Shown in pieces: positions 52,667 to 58,136 of a DNA stretch of 58,136 bases. Position 1 is the first letter of the stretch. Every line of letters begins with the position of its first letter. The notes under the pieces were generated by a model, which was not told the origin of the DNA, did no database searches, and worked only from the letters and a program-made list of their open reading frames with translations. The translations under genes were made by a program, and so were the position numbers. Origin of the DNA: HB2-32-21 sp003448675 (lineage in GTDB: Bacteria; Pseudomonadota; Gammaproteobacteria; Pseudomonadales; Porticoccaceae); NCBI GenBank assembly GCA_041584755.1, contig JBFHDK010000009.1, positions 1 to 58,136 of the forward strand, read 5' to 3'.

Positions 52667-53467
52667 TTACAAATCCTCGTAATTGGGTTTGCGCTTTTCC
52701 AGAAAAGCCTTGCCGCCTTCTTCCAGATAAGGGCCGATACATAATACCTGACCGCGATCCTCCATGGCCGCGACCGCTTCCAGGCTGCTGGCATCCTGAG
52801 AGATATTGAGCCCCTCCTTGGTCATGCGCAGGCCCATGGGTGACATGGTCATCATTTCATCAACCAGGTTCTGGCCCATGGCTTCCAGCTCCGCTTCCGG
52901 CACCACTTCCGAGACCAGGCCAATGCGTAGGGCTTTATCGGCTTTGACGAAACGTCCGCTCATCATCATTTCGGCGGCGTTGGAAGTTCCCACAGAGCGA
53001 GGCAAAAAATAACTGATGCCCACATCGCAGCCGGTCAGGCCGATTTTGGTCATGGCCACGTTCATGCGGGCGTTATCGGCGGCGTAGCGCACGTCGCAGG
53101 CCAGGGCAAAGGCAAAACCGCCGCCGGTGGCGGCGCCCTGCATCAGACCGATAATGGGTTGGGGGCAGCGACGCATGCGCATGATAATCTCGGATATCAG
53201 TCGCTGGCCGAGCATGTCGGCCGCGTTGCTGGCGCCAAAATGCCCGGCATCGTTGAGATCGAGTCCGGAGCAGAAGTGTTTGCCGGCGCCGCGCATTACC
53301 ACCACTCGGGTTTCGTACTTGAAATAGAGCTTGGCGAAGTAGTCCAGTAGCTCCTCGGTCATTTTCTGGTTGATGGCGTTGAATTGATCGGGCCGGTTCA
53401 GCGTCAACCAGTCAACGCCGTCGCGATGGTCAATTTTCAGGGTTTCGTAGTGGTGATGACTAGCCAT
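52667..53467 (-). CDS. Enoyl-CoA hydratase/isomerase family protein
   Basis: Crotonase-fold enzyme, 266 aa. LNRPDQFNAINQKM, the CoA/oxyanion segment HFCSGLDLND, QGAATGGGFAFALACDVRYA and GLTGCDVGISYFLPR are conserved. The typical catalytic Glu beside the PGAGG-type loop is not obvious in GLTGCDVG, so hydratase or isomerase activity cannot be assigned. I chose the ATG at 53465-53467, with GGGAGGAA upstream; a longer frame begins at 53572. It diverges from the LpxR-like gene. Confidence 0.87.
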   Translation of the reverse strand: MASHHHYETLKIDHRDGVDWLTLNRPDQFNAINQKMTEELLDYFAKLYFKYETRVVVMRGAGKHFCSGLDLNDAGHFGASNAADMLGQRLISEIIMRMRRCPQPIIGLMQGAATGGGFAFALACDVRYAADNARMNVAMTKIGLTGCDVGISYFLPRSVGTSNAAEMMMSGRFVKADKALRIGLVSEVVPEAELEAMGQNLVDEMMTMSPMGLRMTKEGLNISQDASSLEAVAAMEDRGQVLCIGPYLEEGGKAFLEKRKPNYEDL

Positions 53468-53622
53468 TGGTTCCTCCCGCCTGAGTATGTTCTTGCCCGC
53501 TGGTCGGCTAATGGCCAGGGGTGGTTGGAATAACTGCGGGGATACTACCTCAGCCGGCTTTTCTTGTCCCATAATGGCAGCCGATAATAGCTGGCCATGG
53601 ATTGCCCTGGAAGAGAAGTTTG

Positions 53623-54669
53623 ATGGATAGAATTCTGGTTTTGTGCCTGTGTCTGGCTTGCGGCTTTATGCTGACACAGCCGGTTTGGGCTGGGGGGAAT
53701 CCCTGGACCTTCAACATCTATTTTGAAAATGATCTGTTTGGTGAGAGTGACCAGAACTATACCAACGGCATCCGTCTGTCCTGGGTCTCCCCCGATACGG
53801 CATCCTATTACGATGACCCGGCTTTCCCGCCCTGGATAAGGGCGGTCAATCGCAGGCTGCGCTTCTTTAATAGCACGGATGCGGAGCTGGAGCACAACCT
53901 GGTGATTAGCTTCGGCCAGCTTATGTATACGCCCAGAGATATTGAGGCCACCGAGCTATTGAAGGACCAGCGCCCCTATGCGGGCTATCTGTACACCGGC
54001 TTTGCCTACCATACTCGCAGCGATACCCAGCTGGATGTGATCGAGTTCAACATCGGTATTGTCGGCCCCGAAGCTCAGGGGGAGGAAGCCCAGGACTGGA
54101 TCCACGATCTGCGCGGCTTCGACAAATTTCAGGGCTGGGATAACCAGCTAAAAAATGAGCCGGCGCTGAATTTCCTGTATGAGCACAAGCGCCGCTGGTT
54201 TCGTGAAGCGCTGAGTGAACGTTGGGGCCTGGAGCACGATTTTATCGGCCACGGGGGTTTTAGCCTGGGCAATGTCGCCACCCATGTGAATTTTGGCGGT
54301 GAATACCGGTTGGGTTGGGATTTGCCCAATGATTTTGGCACCTCGGCGGTGCGCGCTGGCGGCGATAACAGCACCCCCGGACGGGGTGACCTGCGCCGGC
54401 AGGCTGGGGGTCGTCTGGTTTATGGTCTCCATGCTTTTGTTGCCGCCGATGCCCGGCTGGTGGCTCGGGATATTTTTCTTGATGGCAATACCTTTCGAGA
54501 CAGTCACAGTGTAGATAAGGAAAGAGCGGTCGCCGACTTGTATACGGGTGTCAGTTTTCTGACCGGTCGCTGGAAAGTCTCCTTTGCCTGGGTATTTCGC
54601 ACTCGGGAATTCAAGCGCCAGCCACACCATCATAAATACGGCTCCCTGAGTTTGTCCTATTCCCTATAG
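53623..54669 (+). CDS. LpxR-like outer-membrane lipid A deacylase (DUF2219)
   Basis: 348 aa with a signal peptide (about 1-23, ending PVWAGG). The LpxR/DUF2219 signatures are present: NIYFENDLFGESDQNYTNGIRLSW, the DQRPYAGYLYTGFAYHT strand, and HGGFSLGNVATHVNFGGEYRLGWDLPNDFG, ending in the beta-barrel strand SLSYSL. LpxR is a Ca2+-dependent 3'-O-deacylase; the family has many untested members. I chose the ATG at 53623; a TTG at 53602 is in frame. Confidence 0.85.
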   Translation: MDRILVLCLCLACGFMLTQPVWAGGNPWTFNIYFENDLFGESDQNYTNGIRLSWVSPDTASYYDDPAFPPWIRAVNRRLRFFNSTDAELEHNLVISFGQLMYTPRDIEATELLKDQRPYAGYLYTGFAYHTRSDTQLDVIEFNIGIVGPEAQGEEAQDWIHDLRGFDKFQGWDNQLKNEPALNFLYEHKRRWFREALSERWGLEHDFIGHGGFSLGNVATHVNFGGEYRLGWDLPNDFGTSAVRAGGDNSTPGRGDLRRQAGGRLVYGLHAFVAADARLVARDIFLDGNTFRDSHSVDKERAVADLYTGVSFLTGRWKVSFAWVFRTREFKRQPHHHKYGSLSLSYSL

Positions 54670-54707
54670 TGGGCGCGCCCGGCAAGTCCGTTTTGGACAG
54701 GCCAGGG

Positions 54708-54716
54708 TGTTATAAT
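54708..54716 (+). promoter_or_regulatory. Extended -10 promoter before ubiC
   Basis: TGTTATAAT is a perfect extended -10 (TGnTATAAT), with TATAAT at 54711-54716. No good -35 at 16-18 bases. Transcription would begin near 54722, upstream of ubiC-ubiA. Confidence 0.55.
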
Positions 54717-54775
54717 TGGCCGCCGCCCCGTCCCGCATGGGTGGCACATCCCAAATTTGACCTGGCCAAAGTGGT

Positions 54776-55381
54776 ATCTCGCCTATCAATACAGCTTCCC
54801 ACCCTCTAGCCGCGCGCAATACTGACTGGCAATTCCAGCCCCTTGTTTCGTCCCGTGTTCCCGCGCCCTGGCGGCGATGTTTACTTGACAGCGGTTCGTT
54901 AACGGCGCGACTGGTAGCGGCCAGTCGCGGAAATTTCCGGGTTCAGGTATTAAAGCAGGATCTTGGGCGGGTCCAGGCGCCGGAAAGCCGCTTGTTGGGA
55001 CTGCCTCGGGGGCGGCGCGCTATCATTAGGGAAGTAGTGCTTTACGGGAATGATACGCCCTGGGTCTTTGCTCGCAGTATTCTGCCCCTAAGTACCTTGA
55101 CCGGAAGGCAACGGCGGCTCAGGCGGCTGGATGCCAGACCCCTGGGTGCTTTGCTGTTTGCCGACCCCAGCATGCGCCGGGGGCCCATGCAATTGGGGCA
55201 GGTGGCTTCGCTAAACCTGCCTCTCCCCGGTGGTGCTGACGAGAATACCGGCTTGCTATGGGGGCGGCGCTCGGTGTTTTTTCTAGACGGCAAGCCACTG
55301 CTGGTGAGCGAGATATTTCTACCGGCTTTTTCCCCTTACAATGAGCCCTGTCCTCAAAGGAAACCACAGGCTGATCCGTGA
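54776..55381 (+). CDS. ubiC: Chorismate lyase UbiC, start codon unresolved
   Basis: Converts chorismate to 4-hydroxybenzoate and pyruvate, the first step of ubiquinone synthesis. UbiC features: WRRCLLDSGSLTARLV, IIREVVLYGNDTPWVFARSILP, LDARPLGALLFADP, LLWGRRSVFFLDGKPLLVSEIFLPAF. No ATG, GTG or TTG precedes the conserved WRRCLLDSGSLTARL in this frame back to an in-frame TGA at 54758-54760. Near-cognate codons are ATC at 54776 and 54785. The first in-frame NTG is CTG at 54911; TTG at 54992 would delete about a third of the protein. Coordinates given are a best guess. Confidence 0.75.
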   Translation: MSPINTASHPLAARNTDWQFQPLVSSRVPAPWRRCLLDSGSLTARLVAASRGNFRVQVLKQDLGRVQAPESRLLGLPRGRRAIIREVVLYGNDTPWVFARSILPLSTLTGRQRRLRRLDARPLGALLFADPSMRRGPMQLGQVASLNLPLPGGADENTGLLWGRRSVFFLDGKPLLVSEIFLPAFSPYNEPCPQRKPQADP

Positions 55382-56283
55382 AATGGCTGGGACTCAAATT
55401 TAGCGCCAGGCTGCCCGAGCGCACCGGTGCTTTTCTCGAGCTGATGCGTTTTGATAAACCCGTTGGCACGCTGTTGCTGTTATGGCCGACGTTGACGGCA
55501 CTCTGGCTGGCAGCGGATGGCACGCCATCACCGGGGGTTTTTCTGATTTTTACCCTGGGTGTGATTGTCATGCGTGCGGCGGGTTGTGTTATCAATGACT
55601 ATGCCGACCGGGATCTGGACGGAGCGGTTTTGCGAACCCGATATCGACCCATTACCGAGGGTCGCATTAGCCCTCACGAGGCCCTACTGACTTTCGTGGC
55701 CCTCTGCCTGGTGGCGTTTCTGCTCGTACTTATGACGAACCTGCTGACCATTGCTCTGTCGTTGGTGGGGCTGCTACTGGCGTCAATCTATCCATTTATG
55801 AAACGCTACACCCATTTGCCCCAGGTGGTGCTTGGCCTGGCCTGGGCCTGGGTCATCCCCATGGCTTTTGCGGCGCAAACCGGTTCGGTGGTCAGTGGTA
55901 TCTGGGTTTTTTACGCCGCAGTGGCGTTGTGGACCGTGGCTTTCGATACTTTCTATGCCATGGTGGACCGGGAGGATGACAGGAAAGTCGGGATCAAATC
56001 AACGGCCATTCTCTTTGATGACATGGATCTGAGTATTATTGCTGTGCTCCAGGGCCTGGCCCTGATTGCCCTGCTTTTGACCGGGCAGAGCTTTGATCGC
56101 GGGCTCTGGTACTTTGTCGGCATCGCAATGGTGGCGGTGCTGTTCCTGTATCAACAACTGATCGCCCGGCACCGGGAGCCGGAGCGCTGCTTCCAGGCTT
56201 TTCGCAACAACAACTGGGTAGGTCTGGCCATGTTTTTGGGGATCCTGGCCGACACTTACCTTGGGGTGGATTCATCCTTATAG
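55378..56283 (+). CDS. ubiA: 4-hydroxybenzoate octaprenyltransferase UbiA
   Basis: Membrane prenyltransferase adding the polyprenyl tail to 4-hydroxybenzoate. 301 aa, about eight or nine hydrophobic helices. First Asp-rich motif NDYADRDLDG, second DREDDRKVGIKS. RFDKPVGTLLLLWPTLTALW near the N-terminus is family-typical. GTG start overlaps the ubiC stop by 4 bases, so the two are coupled. Confidence 0.96.
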   Translation: MKWLGLKFSARLPERTGAFLELMRFDKPVGTLLLLWPTLTALWLAADGTPSPGVFLIFTLGVIVMRAAGCVINDYADRDLDGAVLRTRYRPITEGRISPHEALLTFVALCLVAFLLVLMTNLLTIALSLVGLLLASIYPFMKRYTHLPQVVLGLAWAWVIPMAFAAQTGSVVSGIWVFYAAVALWTVAFDTFYAMVDREDDRKVGIKSTAILFDDMDLSIIAVLQGLALIALLLTGQSFDRGLWYFVGIAMVAVLFLYQQLIARHREPERCFQAFRNNNWVGLAMFLGILADTYLGVDSSL

Positions 56284-56304
56284 AGGCACCGGGTTATTCG
56301 TTGA

Positions 56305-56333
56305 CTGTCACAGAAATGACATCTGACTGACTT
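56305..56333 (+). promoter_or_regulatory. Pho box upstream of phoB
   Basis: CTGTCAC (56305), ATGACAT (56316) and CTGACTT (56327) are spaced by 11 bp. A -10-like CATGAT follows at 56345-56350. This suggests PhoB autoregulation of phoBR. Confidence 0.7.
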
Positions 56334-56397
56334 TTAATAACGGCCATGATAAAGAAAGACGGTATCGGCGAACCCGCCCGCAATTCGGGGTATAACC

Positions 56398-57099
56398 ATG
56401 AGTGAAGCAACGGTTCTGATAGTTGACGACGAGCCCAATATTCGGGACATGGTTAGTATTGCCCTCGATACAGCGGGCTTCACTTGCCTGCAGGCTGAAA
56501 ATGCCGGTGAGGCACATGCGCTGATTCTGGATGAAAAGCCCGATGTGGTGCTGCTTGACTGGATGATGCCCGGTACCAGTGGTTTGGAGTTGCTGCGTCG
56601 CTTGCGCCGTGATGAGTTAACTGAGGAAATATCGGTCATCATGCTCACTGCCAAGGCCGAGGAAGATAACGCCGTTCAGGGCCTGAATTCCGGCGCCGAT
56701 GATTACATCACTAAACCTTTCTCGCCCAGGGAGTTGGTGGCGCGTATCAAGGCCCTGATGAGAAGGCGTGATCCCCAGGGAGGTGATCAACCGATCAAGG
56801 TGGATCAGCTGGTTTACGACCCCGTTAGTCACCACGCCAGCATCGCCGGCAAACCGGTGGCTATGGGCCCGACCGAGTTCAAGCTGCTGGGCTTTTTCCT
56901 CACGCACCAGGAGCGAGTGTATTCCCGAGAGCAGATACTCGATCACGTCTGGGGCAGCAATACCTACGTCGATGAGCGCACCGTGGATGTGCATATAAAA
57001 CGTCTGCGTAACGCGCTTGCCCTTGAAGATCAGGCCCGCTTTATTCAAACTGTTCGAGGCGCCGGATACCGGTTTTCGCAGAAACTCGTCGGGGAATAA
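56398..57099 (+). CDS. phoB: Phosphate regulon response regulator PhoB
   Basis: OmpR-family transcription factor that binds Pho boxes. 233 aa. Receiver domain: acidic pocket VDDEPN, phospho-Asp in VVLLDWMMPG, Thr in VIMLTAKAEE, Lys in YITKPFSPREL. C-terminal winged helix: FKLLGFFLTHQERVYSREQILDHVWG and ERTVDVHIKRLRNAL. Located next to phoR and a Pho box. Target sites for it lie upstream of pstS and probably phoA in this window. Confidence 0.97.
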   Translation: MSEATVLIVDDEPNIRDMVSIALDTAGFTCLQAENAGEAHALILDEKPDVVLLDWMMPGTSGLELLRRLRRDELTEEISVIMLTAKAEEDNAVQGLNSGADDYITKPFSPRELVARIKALMRRRDPQGGDQPIKVDQLVYDPVSHHASIAGKPVAMGPTEFKLLGFFLTHQERVYSREQILDHVWGSNTYVDERTVDVHIKRLRNALALEDQARFIQTVRGAGYRFSQKLVGE

Positions 57100-57102
57100 A
57101 CC

Positions 57103-58136
57103 TTGCAACAAGGCTTACGCACGGAGCTGACCCGCATCGCTCTGGTCGCGGTAGCGCTCGGTATTATCGGCCTGGTCAATGGCCATGTGCTGTTGACACT
57201 GATTATCGGCGGCGGCCTCTATATGAGCTGGACCCTGGTGAAGATATTGCGTCTTTATCAGTGGCTGGAAAACGGCGGTAAGGGCCTGCCTCCGGAAGCG
57301 GCCGGCGTCTGGGGTGATATATCCAATCAGCTATACCGGCTGCAAAAGCGCAATGTACAGGCCAAGATCAATTTCAGGGCGCTGCTGATTCGTCTGCGCA
57401 GAATTACCAGCGCCCTGGATGAAGGTCTGGTGATTCTTGATAGCGAGCGCTGCCTGGAGTGGTGGAACCCTTCGGCCACCCGACTTCTGGGTTTGCGCGA
57501 AGACGACCGCTATCAGCCCATTATTAATCTGATTCGCTCTCCAGAATTTGTCGAATATATCAAGGCTGGGGATTTTGACGTGCCACTGGAATGCCCGGCG
57601 CCAGGACACGAGGCCCGTATTCTGCAGTTTTCCGCAAGAATTTTTGCCCAGGATGAAGTGGCCCTGGTGGTGCAGGACATTACCCGGCTGCGCAACCTGG
57701 AACAGACGCGCAAGGATTTTGTTGCCAACATTTCTCACGAGCTGCGCACGCCCCTGACCGTGATGACCGGCTATATCGAAACCCTCCAGGCCAGCCTGGA
57801 TGAAGCGCAATCGCCGATGTGGCGTAAGGCCCTGGCGCAGATGGAGCAGCAGGCCACGCGTATGAATCTGCTCACCGAAGACCTGATGATGCTGTCGCGA
57901 CTGGAATCCACCCCGGCACAGGCCATAGAGACCGTTCAGCTGGATGCACTAATTCCACCCATTATCGAAAACGCCAAAGCCCTCAGTGAAGGAAAGCACC
58001 AGTTCTCATTTAGATGTCCCGGCTCGGTCGCTATTAAGGGCACTAGCAAGGAATTGCACAGCGCCTTTGCGAATCTGATTTACAACGCTGTCAAGCATAA
58101 TCCCGAAGGCTGTGGGATCGCCGTCAGTATCAGCGA
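57103..58136 (+). CDS. phoR: Phosphate regulon sensor kinase PhoR, 5' part (truncated by window edge)
   Basis: Histidine kinase for PhoB. 344 codons are visible and the frame is open to the window end. Two membrane helices in the first 50 residues (LTRIALVAVALGIIGL; VLLTLIIGGGLYMSWTL), a PAS domain (about 100-195, LDEGLVILDSERCLEWWN), HisKA with the H-box FVANISHELRTPL, and the N-box region FANLIYNAVKHNPEG. TTG start at 57103 with GGGGA seven bases upstream; only 3 bases after the phoB stop. Confidence 0.95.
   Translation, partial: MQQGLRTELTRIALVAVALGIIGLVNGHVLLTLIIGGGLYMSWTLVKILRLYQWLENGGKGLPPEAAGVWGDISNQLYRLQKRNVQAKINFRALLIRLRRITSALDEGLVILDSERCLEWWNPSATRLLGLREDDRYQPIINLIRSPEFVEYIKAGDFDVPLECPAPGHEARILQFSARIFAQDEVALVVQDITRLRNLEQTRKDFVANISHELRTPLTVMTGYIETLQASLDEAQSPMWRKALAQMEQQATRMNLLTEDLMMLSRLESTPAQAIETVQLDALIPPIIENAKALSEGKHQFSFRCPGSVAIKGTSKELHSAFANLIYNAVKHNPEGCGIAVSIS

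Overview
The window is a chromosomal segment from a gammaproteobacterium, spanning its replication-origin region. Protein sequences and gene order resemble Pseudomonas and marine Cellvibrionales-type bacteria: glmS-glmU-atp-parB-parA-rsmG-mnmG on one side, dnaA-dnaN-recF-gyrB and glyQ-glyS-gmhB-plsC on the other, and pst-phoU plus ubiC-ubiA-phoB-phoR further out. The genus cannot be fixed from the sequence alone. No tRNA, rRNA, insertion sequence, prophage or CRISPR array was seen.

Layout. 1-2.8 kb: the 5' part of uvrD (cut by the window edge), diverging from a HexR-type RpiR regulator and a secreted lipase-like hydrolase. 2.8-6.1 kb: glmS and glmU (UDP-GlcNAc synthesis). 6.2-13.4 kb: a complete F1Fo ATP synthase operon, atpIBEFHAGDC on the minus strand, with a strong promoter whose -35 is overlapped by an inverted repeat. 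13.6-17.9 kb: parB, parA, rsmG, mnmG. 18.4-22.3 kb: rpmH, rnpA, yidD, yidC, mnmE on the plus strand. 22.6-28.9 kb: dnaA, dnaN, recF (carrying two parS sites) and gyrB. 28.9-33.5 kb: glyQ-glyS-gmhB-plsC and a 55-codon arginine-rich gene on the minus strand. 33.7-36.6 kb: a periplasmic metallo-beta-lactamase-fold protein and a TRAP permease pair without a binding protein. 36.7-42.4 kb: the high-affinity phosphate system pstS, pstC, pstA, pstB, phoU behind a phased Pho-box array. 42.4-48.7 kb: a DUF2461 protein, a thiolase-fold/DUF35 pair, an alkaline phosphatase with a coupled secreted protein, and a dicarboxylate/amino-acid symporter. 48.7-54.7 kb: an MFS-acyltransferase fusion, an EAL-CBS-GGDEF protein, an enoyl-CoA hydratase and an LpxR-like outer-membrane deacylase. 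54.7 kb to the end: ubiC, ubiA, phoB and the start of phoR.

Functional themes. (1) Replication, segregation and ribosome/membrane biogenesis genes cluster around the origin. Two intergenic regions (17.9-18.4 and 22.3-22.65 kb) have origin-like features, and the rpmH-mnmE block is in the opposite orientation to the Pseudomonas arrangement. (2) A phosphate-starvation regulon is spread over about 21 kb: pstS, the alkaline phosphatase operon and phoB each have 11-bp-phased PhoB half-sites, with phoBR itself at the right end. (3) Lipid and envelope metabolism genes are interspersed (plsC, gmhB, MFS-acyltransferase, LpxR-like, enoyl-CoA hydratase, thiolase-fold/DUF35).

Several key genes appear to start with TTG (parA, rsmG, dnaA, phoR, the TRAP small subunit). 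ubiC has no NTG codon upstream of its conserved N-terminal region.
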